64,000 nucleotides of DNA from positions 28,573,032-28,637,031 of the forward strand of contig NC_080420.1 in the NCBI RefSeq assembly GCF_029873635.1. Reading direction: 5' to 3'. The DNA comes from Malania oleifera (Eukaryota > Streptophyta > Magnoliopsida > Santalales > Ximeniaceae). Made by a program: the position numbers and the translations under genes. This document shows positions 52,401 through 57,421 of this stretch, in pieces (position 1 is the first letter of the stretch; each line of letters starts with the position of its first letter). Under the pieces are notes generated by a model. The model saw nothing but the letters and a program-made list of their open reading frames with translations, was not told where the DNA came from and did no database searches.

Positions 52401-55262
52401 TAAAATTCAAGCAACAAAATTTATAATTTATTTTGATAAAATTCATATTAATTTATATATAATTTATTTTATATATTCAAACTAAAAAATTAAATCCCCA
52501 AAAGGCTTATGCCTTGAGGCTTTTGCCTCACCTAACCAGGGGTAAAATTCCTTGGCTTTCGCCTTCTCCTTTTAAAACACTGACTCCATGTTTGGTACGT
52601 TGGAATGGAATGGAATGGAATGAAAATTTATGCGGCCCATATGTACAATTTTAAAGACCAATTCCATTTCATTTCATTATTGCGTACCAAACCAATTCCA
52701 TTCCATTTCATTTCATTAACCAAATAGATAACCTCTCTCTCTCTCTCTAAAATCCAAAACCTTCAACCCCAAATGACCCAGAAGATGAGATCTTGACCAC
52801 CAAAGGACATACAGGGAGTAAATTTTTATTGCAAGTCTGCGACTAACAAAGGATCAGGTTAGATGGATAATGGCATATGGGAAATAATTTCTCTGGGTAG
52901 AAAGAAGGGGCGAAATCCAATCTTAAAAGGGCACCTGAGGTTGTGAAGCTGCTTTTAAAAGTAGGTATGTTAATGATTGTAAAATCAGATTCTAAAATCA
53001 TAATATTCTATAAACTATGAAACCATGCATCACGCTTGTCAATAGGTGAAGCTGCTGTGGTGATGCCTTGGCACCTGTTTCTCCACCTCTTTCTCTCTCT
53101 GTGAACTCCCAAGCTTCAAGGTCTGTTGCTGCGTCGGCTGTAGCATGGGGAGCGGCTACCTTCTGACTAAACAAGACCACCACGATCTCCCTACACCACC
53201 ACCAGCCACTGAACTTGCTGTGCAAGGTTTCGCCCCTTTCTCCCTCTATCTCTCTCTTCTCTTTCTATTCTCCAACTCCATGGTTGCTTGAACGCGTCTT
53301 ATTAGAGAAAAAGAAGAAGATGAAGATCATCAATATTCATATGATTTTCATTGAAACATACGAATGAAACGTATTTCATTGAATCAATAAAACAACATCA
53401 ACGAATCATCAAGCATGCATCAATGAACCCTATGCAAACTCAAGAGAATAAACTTGAAAGAAAACAGCAACGCCATGCAAGCAAAACATGTTTTTCAAGG
53501 TACAAGCAAAGAGACAAGAAGCACACCTCCAATGGAGGAGGAGAGAGGGTCTGCTCCTAGCGTTTTTCTTGCATACATTCTGCTCCTTATGGTTTTCTTG
53601 CATGTGTTCCCTTTCCCTCCCAAAGCCAACACGAGTCTCTTGCTCAACCTTTGGTGCTTTAAATAGGAACCAATGGTTGTCTTTGGAGGGTGACAAGTCA
53701 TACATGCAAACAAAATTTTGTCAGCAAGACAAATCTCCCCTCTTGTAATATTTTTCTTCAATATTTTTTGCTTATTGGGGTTTTTCTTGCAAATGTTCCC
53801 TTCCCATCCCAAAGCTAAGTATGTCTCTTGCTCATCCTTTAGTGCTTTAAATAAGCACCTAGGGTTTGACTTTGGAGGGGAGAAATATATTTTGTCTACA
53901 AGAAAAATTTCCCCTCTTGTGATTTTCTCACTTGTTTGTGCAAATTAGGTATAAATGTGAAGATCTCCTCCTTTAATTCTCTTCCAACTTTCATGAATCA
54001 GAGATTGACCCCCTTGAGCACAATAAGTGCAAAATTTCTCTCCTCCTGCAAGATAGTGGTGGCAACCACGCCCCCCCCCCCCCCCTTTCCCCCCCGAGGT
54101 TTTGACAACAAATATACCTTCATGGGACTAGGGCATTTTGGTTATTTCACTAAAAGACCAAACTACCCACAAAATCCTCAGACATGGAACTAGTGCTTGG
54201 CTCTAATTTATGAAAAAAATGCATATATGAAAGTATGTCTGGTCGAAATGGCATAGACATCATCTAAATTGCTACTAGCCTCTCTTAGGTTCATCTTCTT
54301 ATCGAATTATACATGGCAATACCAAGTCACATATTTTGGGGCAACAAATTTCTTCATTTTGTGAACCAAAAGTGATAAAAATTTTGTAAGAATAGCTAAC
54401 AAGTTATAGAACTAACAAATAAGAGGAACTATCTGACCATCTTAGACAGACTCCAATTTTGCTCGCCCTAGAAGACGTACGAGTCAAACATAGTATTGTG
54501 TCACGGTCCTACATTGGATTTGTACTAGGGAAATTTTGGGCTTATATAAAGGGTTTGAGCTCCAACTAAGTGAGGCGCCTTTTATAGGACAAACTTGTGA
54601 GGTTACTGGACCAAAGCGGACAGTCCTTCGCCAAGTTGGGCCCAGGACCGTTACATATTGAAATGCCAAAACTCTAAAACGCAAAACATTCATTTCTATA
54701 GGAATCCCACCAAATGGCTGGAAGAAGTTTGTCCTTTGCCGCCTTTGCAACCTCAATAGTCCTTTTACTTGCATGGATGATTCAAGTTGCAAATCTATCT
54801 TGGATCTCTCTGTTCTATGTTTTATATTTGAGACTACACCACACGTGTAGAAGAGAAAAAGAAGTCACTATTTATGGTGCTAATTGCCAGCAAAATCTCT
54901 CTCTTTTAAAATTGTAGAGCTCTACTCTTTAATATAATGCTTTTTTTTTTAATTATTAATTTATTTTTTTTTACCATGTTATGATCTTAACCCCACAGGC
55001 CATGGACCAGAGCTCTCAGGGAGGATTTGGTGTCGGTGCACAGGGACACTATGCACCAGCAATTGCTGGGGGTGCACTTGCACAGCCCCGACCAACACAA
55101 CCTGTGCCACTTGGAGGGGGGCCTGACATGCAGGGATATTCTGGTGATAATGAAGAAATGATGAGGCTCCGTGCAGAGAGAGGAGGCAGGGCGGGAGGGT
55201 GGAGTGTGGAGCTAAGCAAGAAAAGGGCACTTGAGGAAGCCTTCAGAAGCATCTGGATCTGA
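10075..55262 (+). CDS. MAT1: MAT1 homologue, CDK-activating kinase assembly factor (five exons)
   Basis: MAT1 is known to stabilise the CDK-activating kinase (CDKD-cyclin H), which works alone and within TFIIH in the nucleus to phosphorylate cell-cycle CDKs and the RNA polymerase II C-terminal domain. Five exons join with GT-AG junctions and matching phases (phase 2, 1, 0, 0) into 191 residues, close to the length I recall for plant homologues, which lack the N-terminal RING of the animal protein. Recognisable blocks are [12 protein letters not shown] at the N terminus, [19 protein letters not shown], a coiled-coil-like stretch around [28 protein letters not shown], a Gly/Pro/Gln-rich linker, and a C-terminal [17 protein letters not shown]. 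The start codon at 10075 follows a plausible acceptor at 10042 and gives the family's MVVAS-type N terminus. No coding defect is visible. Introns 1 and 4 are very large and full of mobile elements. An upstream leader exon is possible. Confidence 0.87.
10143..11803. other. MAT1 intron 1, first part; no gene
   Basis: T-rich intron sequence. The overlapping frames at 10316-10965 are hydrophobic, low-complexity products of T-rich DNA and have no domain. Nothing else was recognised. Confidence 0.55.
11804..12256. mobile_element. LTR-like fragment plus short MITE-like sequence
   Basis: TGTTGGCCTAGACAACAACT followed by AAGAAGGGGGATGAATTGGG resembles the start of the 2.2-kb LTR at 59851 (TGTTGGAATTGG..., then AAGAGGGGGGTGAATTGG) and the sequence at 58569. 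No right end or TSD was found. From about 12060 to 12165, GGGAATGAAAGGATTCC and CCTATTCCCTTGGGAATAC look like a small foldback element. Confidence 0.4.
12257..14178 (-). pseudogene. RTE-type LINE, reverse transcriptase region, 5'-truncated and broken
   Basis: Minus-strand segments follow the order of an RTE-clade reverse transcriptase. They are [17 protein letters not shown] (about 13690), [17 protein letters not shown] (about 13420), [20 protein letters not shown] (about 13150), the active-site block [11 protein letters not shown] (about 13050), GFRISR-like and [10 protein letters not shown] (about 12930), and a C-terminal tail [20 protein letters not shown] (about 12600). The family's FADD is FAND here, so a catalytic aspartate is lost. 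Frameshifts split the frame. The 3' end is the CAACAACA repeat at 12257, the plus-strand view of a TTG tail. The 5' part (endonuclease) is missing: sequence switches at about 14179 to pararetroviral DNA. Confidence 0.88.
14181..14724 (+). pseudogene. Endogenous pararetrovirus copy A: reverse transcriptase end and RNase H
   Basis: This is the C-terminal part of a caulimovirid polyprotein, reading from [18 protein letters not shown] through the RNase H domain to a stop at 14722-14724. RNase H removes the RNA strand during reverse transcription. The first catalytic region reads [11 protein letters not shown] and keeps its Asp. A nonsense codon follows at 14389-14391. The later motif reads LRVGCKSAK where copy B has LRIDCKSAK, so a catalytic Asp is lost here. 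The domain ends with [20 protein letters not shown], as in the family. The copy starts abruptly at about 14181. No integrase is present, which with the domain order argues for Caulimoviridae over Ty3/gypsy. It cannot encode an active enzyme. Confidence 0.85.
14724..16100 (+). pseudogene. Pararetrovirus copy A: second ORF, function unknown, frameshifted
   Basis: The start ATG (14724-14726) overlaps the polyprotein stop by one base in the sequence TGATG, and the same arrangement is seen in copy B. The product starts MESSRKVG, then a Ser/Pro/Lys-rich region, then a conserved-looking part with [20 protein letters not shown] (about 15390), [47 protein letters not shown] (about 15580), [18 protein letters not shown], and a C terminus near [11 protein letters not shown] with a stop at 16098-16100. 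Several frameshifts and nonsense codons break it. Similar Trp/Phe-rich domains occur, as I recall, in other plant pararetroviral proteins, but no function can be given. Confidence 0.6.
16101..16747 (+). promoter_or_regulatory. Pararetrovirus copy A: 3' non-coding region with promoter and polyadenylation signal
   Basis: After the last viral ORF comes a non-coding stretch with TATATAAG at 16497-16504 and AATAAA at 16679-16684, about 180 nt apart. In caulimovirids this is the layout of the pregenomic RNA promoter followed by the terminally redundant leader and its polyadenylation signal. The same two signals are mirrored in copy B (17811-17818 and 17630-17635). Activity in the plant is unknown. 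Confidence 0.65.
16756..17444 (+). mobile_element. Internally deleted RTE derivative between the two viral copies
   Basis: The left part carries CAGCCGGTCCCAAGCCTGGG and GGTAGCTGACAGGCAGCG, which look like an RTE 5' end. It jumps directly to the RT tail ([19 protein letters not shown], then [20 protein letters not shown], about 17010-17280) and ends in a TTGTTGTTG tail. Flanks ATTATTATGCCCAGCCA (16739-16755) and ATTATTATGCCCAACCA (17445-17461) form a 17-bp TSD with one mismatch. The element has no enzyme of its own. Confidence 0.85.
17462..17566. other. Spacer between viral inverted repeat and RTE derivative
   Basis: About 100 bp of AT-rich sequence not found in copy A. It separates the two viral 3' ends on the copy B side. 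It could be genomic DNA at the integration site or extra viral sequence. Confidence 0.4.
17567..18212 (-). promoter_or_regulatory. Pararetrovirus copy B: 3' non-coding region with promoter and polyadenylation signal
   Basis: This is the mirror image of 16101-16747. On the minus strand it has TATATAAG at 17811-17818 and AATAAA at 17630-17635. Differences from copy A are scattered single bases and small indels, so the two copies have diverged since they separated. Confidence 0.65.
18213..19568 (-). pseudogene. Pararetrovirus copy B: second ORF, broken
   Basis: On the minus strand it starts at ATG 19566-19568, overlapping the polyprotein stop (19568-19570) by one base as in copy A. It runs through [16 protein letters not shown], a Ser/Pro-rich part and [20 protein letters not shown] (about 19070), then ends near a stop at 18213-18215. 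Frameshifts interrupt it, for example near 19000 and 18700. The Trp/Phe-rich C-terminal domain described for copy A is present in pieces. The function is unknown. Copies A and B are most alike here and in RNase H, which fits two descendants of the same virus. Confidence 0.6.
19568..21240 (-). pseudogene. Pararetrovirus copy B: reverse transcriptase and RNase H
   Basis: The minus strand encodes the polymerase of a caulimovirid, which copies pregenomic RNA into DNA. Visible are the N-terminal RT part with [20 protein letters not shown] and [20 protein letters not shown] (about 20650-20820), then [19 protein letters not shown] (about 20450). The active-site block reads VYIDNVLIF at 20379-20393, where the family has YIDD, and a frameshift lies beside it. 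The connection and RNase H domains run to about 19570. Here the first RNase H motif reads [12 protein letters not shown] (family D replaced), while LRIDCKSAK keeps its Asp, the reverse of copy A. Stops occur near 20570 and 19905. The gene is dead. Confidence 0.88.
21249..21500 (-). pseudogene. Pararetrovirus copy B: aspartic protease domain
   Basis: This lies just upstream of the RT on the minus strand, as expected for the polyprotein. The active-site region reads [12 protein letters not shown] (21405-21434) where retroviral-type proteases have D-S/T-G, so the glycine is changed to cysteine. The frame continues to [13 protein letters not shown] and then degenerates. The normal role is to cut the viral polyprotein. 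This copy probably cannot. Confidence 0.75.
21501..22619 (-). pseudogene. Pararetrovirus copy B: coat-protein remnant with zinc knuckle
   Basis: In frames that shift several times, the minus strand shows a coat-protein-like core [14 protein letters not shown] (about 22530-22585), [20 protein letters not shown] (about 22430-22500), a Lys-rich region, and a CCHC zinc knuckle at 22128-22170. The knuckle's two halves, CYIC and HFANKC, are put out of frame by a one-base slip. An acidic Ser-rich part and a Lys/Gln-rich coiled-coil-like stretch follow towards the protease. The N-terminal part of a normal coat protein is missing: movement-protein sequence runs almost directly into the core. Confidence 0.65.
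22620..23210 (-). pseudogene. Pararetrovirus copy B: movement protein (30K type), broken
   Basis: The minus strand reads [19 protein letters not shown] (about 23100-23160), a stop codon just before 23041, then a long frame (22523-23041). That frame contains [37 protein letters not shown] and the typical core [20 protein letters not shown] (about 22740-22790), followed by [11 protein letters not shown]. Movement proteins of this superfamily open plasmodesmata for cell-to-cell spread. Its place at the 5' end of the polyprotein order MP-CP-PR-RT-RH fits Caulimoviridae. The genus cannot be set by eye. The frame then leaves the family near 22620. Confidence 0.75.
23211..23490. other. No gene recognised
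   Basis: Between the 5' end of pararetrovirus copy B and the next RTE fragment. It may contain viral leader sequence, but nothing specific can be supported. Confidence 0.35.
23491..24815 (+). mobile_element. RTE LINE 3' end, split by a nested L1
   Basis: The first piece (23491-23550) matches the RTE segment that encodes [11 protein letters not shown] in the copy at 16756-17444. The rest (24425-24815) resumes at CATCCAAAAAATGAAAG and encodes [20 protein letters not shown], ending in TTTGTTGTTGTAG. The 871 bp between are an L1 fragment. This gives a clear order: RTE first, L1 later. Confidence 0.8.
23551..24424 (+). pseudogene. L1-type LINE, 3' end with zinc-binding RT tail and poly-A
   Basis: The plus-strand frame 23760-24026 reads [20 protein letters not shown] and later [20 protein letters not shown], the zinc-binding C-terminal domain that follows the reverse transcriptase in plant L1 elements. 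A frameshift near 24000 is followed by a [11 protein letters not shown] and [10 protein letters not shown] tail. The end is a poly-A run at about 24406-24424, directly against RTE sequence. It is strongly 5'-truncated, and no RT catalytic part is present. Confidence 0.8.
24816..24922. other. Short non-coding spacer in MAT1 intron 1
   Basis: It lies between the RTE tail and the hAT target site. Nothing was recognised. Confidence 0.4.
24931..30172 (-). mobile_element. hAT DNA transposon, copy 1 (5.2 kb)
   Basis: It is bounded by a perfect 8-bp TSD ATCTCACT (24923-24930 and 30173-30180), the size typical for hAT. The left tip is CAAGGTTCGAAATTGCGG and the right tip ends TTTAATGCCATG, giving a short imperfect terminal inverted repeat. 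Both subterminal regions are crowded with GTAACG/CGTTAC motifs, likely transposase-binding repeats. The transposase gene is on the minus strand and broken. The exact TSD shows that the ends were set by transposition. Confidence 0.9.
25531..28907 (-). pseudogene. hAT transposase, copy 1, broken
   Basis: The likely start is ATG at 28905-28907 (minus strand, [10 protein letters not shown]). A BED zinc finger follows, with [11 protein letters not shown] and [11 protein letters not shown] plus CPNV (about 28720-28830), then an acidic stretch [13 protein letters not shown]. The middle catalytic region survives in pieces at 27900-26900. The C-terminal hATC dimerisation part has CNWSTF-like sequence and [20 protein letters not shown] (about 26410-26540). 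After it comes an Asp/Ser-rich tail to about 25531. A stop replaces a Trp codon just after the start (copy 2 keeps the Trp), and many other stops and frameshifts occur. Some gaps may be introns. Confidence 0.8.
30181..31103. other. MAT1 intron 1; no gene called
   Basis: There is a polypurine/poly-G tract at about 30928-30960. The frame on the minus strand at 30405-30740 (contains [16 protein letters not shown] sequence) is open for 111 codons but matches nothing I recognise. It is not called. Confidence 0.4.
31119..32831 (-). mobile_element. RTE LINE with intact ends but internal deletion
   Basis: It is flanked by a perfect 15-bp TSD, TTCACGCCAAACTGG (31104-31118 and 32832-32846). The minus strand has a 5' leader (about 32600-32830), an endonuclease domain, then jumps to the last part of the RT. 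The 3' end is a TTG-type tail, seen as ACAACAAAAACAACAACA on the plus strand. The exact TSD suggests a fairly recent insertion by target-primed reverse transcription, driven by an intact element elsewhere. Confidence 0.9.
31981..32589 (-). pseudogene. RTE endonuclease domain fused to RT tail
   Basis: The minus-strand frame carries the AP-type endonuclease of LINEs, the nuclease that nicks target DNA. Motifs are [20 protein letters not shown] (family LQETKW), [42 protein letters not shown] and [16 protein letters not shown]. The frame then ends at 31981 and sequence goes straight to the RT C-terminal region ([17 protein letters not shown], about 31800-31850). The whole RT palm is missing. This is the only RTE copy in the window that keeps the endonuclease. 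Confidence 0.82.
32847..34653. other. End of MAT1 intron 1, no gene called
   Basis: Mostly T-rich. A 38-codon minus-strand frame at 33353-33469 ([20 protein letters not shown]...) has a protein-like composition but no recognised family. A branch-point/polypyrimidine region and TTTTTCAG precede exon 2. Confidence 0.45.
34654..34727 (+). CDS. MAT1: MAT1 coding exon 2
   Basis: It runs from acceptor TTTTTCAG to donor GTAAGT at 34728. It completes the split Ile codon and encodes [20 protein letters not shown] and VEDM, the most conserved N-terminal block of plant MAT1. The family usually has KREEDF. Here the second residue of that acidic pair is Val. Confidence 0.92.
34814..34917 (+). CDS. MAT1: MAT1 coding exon 3
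   Basis: It runs from acceptor TTTTACAG to a donor GTACAT at 34918. It encodes [16 protein letters not shown] and [19 protein letters not shown], the central helical region that contacts the kinase-cyclin pair in the animal protein. The preceding intron is only 86 bp. Confidence 0.92.
35159..35224 (+). CDS. MAT1: MAT1 coding exon 4
   Basis: It runs from acceptor CAAATAG to donor GTGAGT at 35225. It encodes [20 protein letters not shown] and DG in phase 0. It is followed by the 19.8-kb intron 4. Confidence 0.9.
35225..36160. other. Start of MAT1 intron 4, no gene
   Basis: Intron sequence with a CA/TA microsatellite at about 36085-36140. Short open frames (35587-35853, 35931-36258) have no support. 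Confidence 0.55.
36169..41005 (-). mobile_element. hAT DNA transposon, copy 2 (4.8 kb)
   Basis: It has a perfect 8-bp TSD CTTGTGTG (36161-36168 and 41006-41013). The left tip is CAAGGTTTGAAATCCC and the right tip ends TTTAAATACCATG. It is collinear with copy 1 at high identity and in the same orientation. Relative to copy 1 it lacks about 270 bp near 38607, a shorter piece near 39175, and about 60 bp of the right subterminal GTAACG repeats. A poly-A run of about 30 lies at 40466-40496. Confidence 0.9.
36749..39793 (-). pseudogene. hAT transposase, copy 2, broken
   Basis: The start ATG is at 39791-39793 ([20 protein letters not shown]), keeping the Trp codon that is a stop in copy 1. The BED zinc finger ([26 protein letters not shown]) lies at about 39600-39720. 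The hATC block [13 protein letters not shown] then [12 protein letters not shown] is at about 37640-37750, clearer than in copy 1. A His/Asp/Gly-rich tail with a GGGGGGNG run follows (about 37260-37300). Frameshifts, stops and the two deletions remove much of the catalytic region. Confidence 0.8.
41014..41713. other. MAT1 intron 4, no gene
   Basis: Ordinary AT-rich sequence between hAT copy 2 and the gypsy element. Nothing was recognised. Confidence 0.5.
42024..42690 (-). pseudogene. Gypsy protease and pol C-terminal remnants
   Basis: On the minus strand, about 42690-42370 reads [15 protein letters not shown], then [12 protein letters not shown], then [20 protein letters not shown]. This is the retropepsin pattern of plant gypsy elements (usually DGGS...N, CDVVPM...HLLLGRPW). 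The active-site Asp-Gly is changed to Asp-Glu. Sequence then jumps to a pol C-terminal-like piece [19 protein letters not shown] (about 42040-42140). RT, RNase H and integrase are deleted between. Confidence 0.6.
42727..43179 (+). other. Unidentified 150-codon open frame inside the gypsy element
   Basis: It is open on the strand opposite to the element's own genes. The product contains [20 protein letters not shown], then [20 protein letters not shown], and is mixed in composition without obvious low complexity. It is not recognised. It may be a captured host fragment or an accidental frame. The position between the primer-binding site and the protease is where gag would be expected on the other strand. 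Confidence 0.3.
44102..44640. other. MAT1 intron 4, no gene
   Basis: T-rich intron sequence, nothing recognised. Confidence 0.5.
44641..45235 (-). pseudogene. L1-type LINE 3' end
   Basis: On the minus strand, alternating between frames, the sequence reads [16 protein letters not shown], then [20 protein letters not shown] and a tail like LANRTVLF. This matches the tail after the zinc-binding domain of plant L1 ORF2. It could be the 3' end of the L1 whose 5' half lies at 47610-49300, with the RT part replaced by the DNA in between, or a separate copy. Confidence 0.65.
45236..47610. other. Repeat-like DNA rich in ACATGCA and poly-A, no gene
   Basis: From about 45700 to 46660, ACATGCA, CATGCATG and CACATRC motifs recur densely, giving alternating purine-pyrimidine DNA. 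Poly-A (46760-46778) and poly-G (46865-46879) runs follow. Around 47285-47440 and 47440-47575 lie two diverged copies of a unit containing CGATTTTYRTGC, then CATTTYARATYAC, then AAAATGAC. It may be the inside or LTR of an old element inserted between L1 parts. No protein domain was found. Confidence 0.45.
47611..48560 (-). pseudogene. L1-type LINE endonuclease region, interrupted by a MITE
   Basis: The minus strand reads [17 protein letters not shown] and [16 protein letters not shown] (about 48430-48530, the endonuclease QETK motif). A degenerate stretch follows, then WGDFNVV with a stop (about 48150), and [20 protein letters not shown] then [16 protein letters not shown] (about 48000-48080). 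After the MITE at 47811-47943 the L1 resumes, reading a FRFENMWL-like segment (about 47750). The endonuclease normally nicks target DNA. This copy has many stops. Confidence 0.72.
47811..47943. mobile_element. Short foldback MITE (ATTTGGGAGCATGG family), best copy
   Basis: The 14-bp tips ATTTGGGAGCATGG and CCATGCTCCCAAAT are perfect inverted repeats. The interior has GGATTTGGATTTATGTGGAT and AACTCCAAATCCATG. Length is about 133 bp. It sits inside L1 endonuclease sequence, so it is younger than that L1. Other copies lie at about 9841, 57303, 62481 and 63361. The superfamily was not assigned because no clear TSD was found. Confidence 0.8.
50557..51165. repeat. Tandem duplication of a ~305-bp unit
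   Basis: AATTGCCCTTTTCAGGTTTC at 50557 recurs as AATTACCCTTTTCAAGCTTC at about 50862. The similarity extends through GGAGCTTTCACCTG, GGTTCAG, TGTGTGATGATA-like and CAGCCTTCTGGA sequence. The two units are diverged. Confidence 0.8.
51255..51380. repeat. Near-perfect 63-bp tandem duplication
   Basis: Units 51255-51317 and 51318-51380 differ at one base (CCAATAG versus CCGATAG). The length is 21 codons, so the minus-strand frame stays open and repeats NNL(S/L)[15 protein letters not shown]. The near identity makes it a young event. Confidence 0.92.
52261..53580. other. MAT1 intron 4, MITE-like sequence, no gene
   Basis: A GGAATGG-type foldback (TTTGGTACGTTGGAATGG at about 52590, ATTCCATTCCATTTC at about 52710) and a (CT)n run at 52734-52748 are present. 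Other frames have no support. Confidence 0.5.
53581..53930. repeat. Diverged tandem duplication of a ~189-bp unit
   Basis: Units starting at about 53588 and 53777 share TTTTCTTGCAWRTGTTCCC, TCTCTTGCTCA, CTTTRGTGCTTTAAATA and AATYTCCCCTCTTGT. No coding function is seen. Confidence 0.8.
53931..54493. other. MAT1 intron 4, poly-C tract, no gene
   Basis: Runs of 15 and 7 Cs (54071-54085, 54089-54095) separated by TTT, on the strand that would be G-rich in the antisense. Nothing else was recognised. Confidence 0.55.
54499..54655 (+). mobile_element. 157-bp solo LTR of a TRIM-like element
   Basis: It starts TGTCACGGTCCTACATTGG and ends GGACCGTTACA, so the ends are inverted repeats with one mismatch. 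A 5-bp TSD TATTG flanks it (54494-54498 and 54656-54660). Inside are TATATAAAGGG and GTGAGGTTACTGGACCAAAG. There is no internal region or second LTR, so it is a solo LTR left by recombination. It ends 343 bp upstream of MAT1 exon 5. Confidence 0.88.
54999..55262 (+). CDS. MAT1: MAT1 coding exon 5 and stop
   Basis: It runs from acceptor CCCCACAG to a stop at 55260-55262. It encodes [20 protein letters not shown], a Gly/Ala/Pro-rich linker, [20 protein letters not shown] and the conserved C terminus [20 protein letters not shown]. An upstream ATG in the intron at 54981 is in frame but belongs to the pyrimidine-rich acceptor region. Confidence 0.93.
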   Translation, partial: AMDQSSQGGFGVGAQGHYAPAIAGGALAQPRPTQPVPLGGGPDMQGYSGDNEEMMRLRAERGGRAGGWSVELSKKRALEEAFRSIWI

Positions 55263-55500
55263 TTTCTCACTGAGCACTGCTATTGTGTGTATTTGGTAAA
55301 CTCATCCTTGCTGTGATTAAGGCAACCAATATTTTGCTCGGATTCTGAGATATGAGCCAGAATCTGGGACTTTACCTAAAAGCAGCATTTATGCCCATGT
55401 AGACCGTCTCCCATGAATTTTTGTAAATGTAAGGTTCATAGTATTTCCCCTTGTCCAATGAATCTATGATACTATAATAGTTTCTTTTCTGAATACAGTA
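55263..55500 (+). other. MAT1 3' untranslated region (probable)
   Basis: T-rich sequence follows the stop. Near-consensus polyadenylation signals AATGAA occur around 55457-55462. The cleavage site was not fixed. Confidence 0.5.
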
Positions 55501-57302
55501 ATCCTTGACCTAGAAAGGTTTTTTAAACAATTTCCAGTGTGGTGTCTCAGTCTAATGAGTAGACTGGAATCTCACTTGTTGGAATCATTGTGCTGCTTTT
55601 TCATGACAACAGAAATGGCTGCTGCAGTTTGCTATTGACTCTCACCCAATGATTGATACGCTATATATATATAATGAATATGTAAAATTATTAAGATAAA
55701 TTTTTATTCAATTCCACTCCATTGTTGTGTACCAAACAAATCGATGTGATTGTGTATTAGATGTATTTGCTCAACAGTGTGGCCTTGCAGCGGATTGTGG
55801 TCTTGGCTTTGTTTTTTCGGAGTCAGTAGCACCAATGAGCAAAATATCTCATGGAAAGCAGTCTGCATCAGCCCATTTTTTACCTATATGTCTGATAAGG
55901 AACATAATTATGTGGAATGAAATTGAATGTCACTTTATCTTTTTCCATACTTTATAATCAAATTTTTCATCCCCTTCTTTTCTCACTCCATCCCAGTTCC
56001 TTGAACCAAATGCAACGTAAGAGTAGATTCTGGATTATTTTTCCTTTCCACACTGCCCTCATCAGGGTAATCCAGCTGACTTTCCAAACAAATGAATCAT
56101 TTGTACGCACTGTTCACATTCCCAACTGTGTTTTGGGTAGTATCTGGATTGTGCCCGTTCTTAGCATTTCACACATTGGCATGCCTTCAAAATTTCATTA
56201 CTATGGGTACTGTTCTTTTGTCGCACTATTTACCATAGCTAGTTCGAATGGGCTAGCATTTGACTAATAGAAGTACAAATTCGTAGTCCACACCATACTT
56301 TCAGGATGATATTTCACAACCTTGGCATGGGACAAATGATCCAATGAGTGGCCTCCTCTAAGTTGTCTTGTGCAATATGGTAACTCTAGTCAAGAGTTAT
56401 GAATTTTTTTTTTATATATATATTTTTTTATTTGACTTTAACAAATATAAAATTGTTGACGTTCGTTCAACTTGACCACTAATGTAATCGCTTAATGATG
56501 AAATATACTTGAGAAGCAATCAAACAATAATAAGAAGAATAAAAAACATAACTAGAACACACAAGATTTACGTGGTTCAAAAATAGCCTATGCCCATGAG
56601 AGTAATAACCTTGATTTCACTATGATCAATGTCAAAGTTACAATTTTTGAAGCTTACTTGAAACTTAATCTATTCTAGGTTACATAATGATGTTTATATA
56701 ACCATCTAATACCTATAGAAGAGTTCTAGTAAACTTAAACTACATCTATAGTTATCCTTGTGAGGAAAGTCCTTCAAATAAGCCCAATCTACAAATCACC
56801 GAATTCAAACTACGTAATTTGTGTCGAGAGAAACCGTTGACGATTTAGCCAAACCGTCGACAGTTTTGTGCTGAGCAAAGGTCCTCTTGCATACTACCTG
56901 AAACCTCTTATCATAATACAATTGTCTCTTACTTCAAGTAATTCTCTCTAGTACATGTGATCCGTTCTGAATATGAGCCACATCCTCAACAGTAACTTTT
57001 CTTCAAGATTGTCTTTTTGCTTAGATAAGATAATAACGAGTTCTTTAGTGATTCAAACAGAGAGTAGAGAGTAGGAAGGAGAGGATGGTGGAGGGTGACT
57101 CGAAAGAAAATTTGTATCGTAGAAGGTTACACCCTTTACAAGGAAAGATGTTTATAAATTAGTTCCTTATTGCAAGAATATCTCATGTTCTAAATAGACT
57201 TGAATGCCTAAACGTGTTCCTTAGTTAAACAATGCTCACAAAACTTGTACCATTTTAGGGAATCTTTTTAACTTTGGGAGTATTAGATAATCACTTAACC
57301 CT
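55501..57302. other. Intergenic, possible LTR-like repeat at 56464-56991, no gene
   Basis: 56464 starts TGTTGACGTTCG and CTCAACA ends near 56991, with ACGTGGTTCAAAAATAGCC inside, a sequence style seen in plant LTRs. The 5-mers flanking these points do not match, so it is not called as an element. The frames at 55727-56267 have no support. Confidence 0.35.
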
Positions 57303-57421
57303 ATATTTGGAGAGATCCAAGATTTGGATTTGTATTAGATTCGAATAAGATGTAACGTAAAATTATATTGAAATTTATCCAAATTCAAGTCTAAAATGTG
57401 AAATTCATGTTTTTAAATACT
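57303..57421. mobile_element. Short foldback MITE (ATTTGGGAGCATGG family), decayed copy
   Basis: TATTTGGAGAGATCCAAGATTTGG with TTCATGTTTTTAAATAC and an interior RTTGAAATTTATCCAAATT pattern match the 47811 copy loosely. Confidence 0.45.

Noticed and set aside
54499..54655. Cassandra-type TRIM (5S rRNA-bearing LTR)
   Set aside because: The LTR contains none of the conserved 5S rRNA promoter sequence, so only a general TRIM-like label is kept.
56464..56991. LTR element with TGTTGA/TCAACA tips
   Set aside because: The flanking five bases differ (AAAAT and GTAAC), so the borders are not supported by a TSD.
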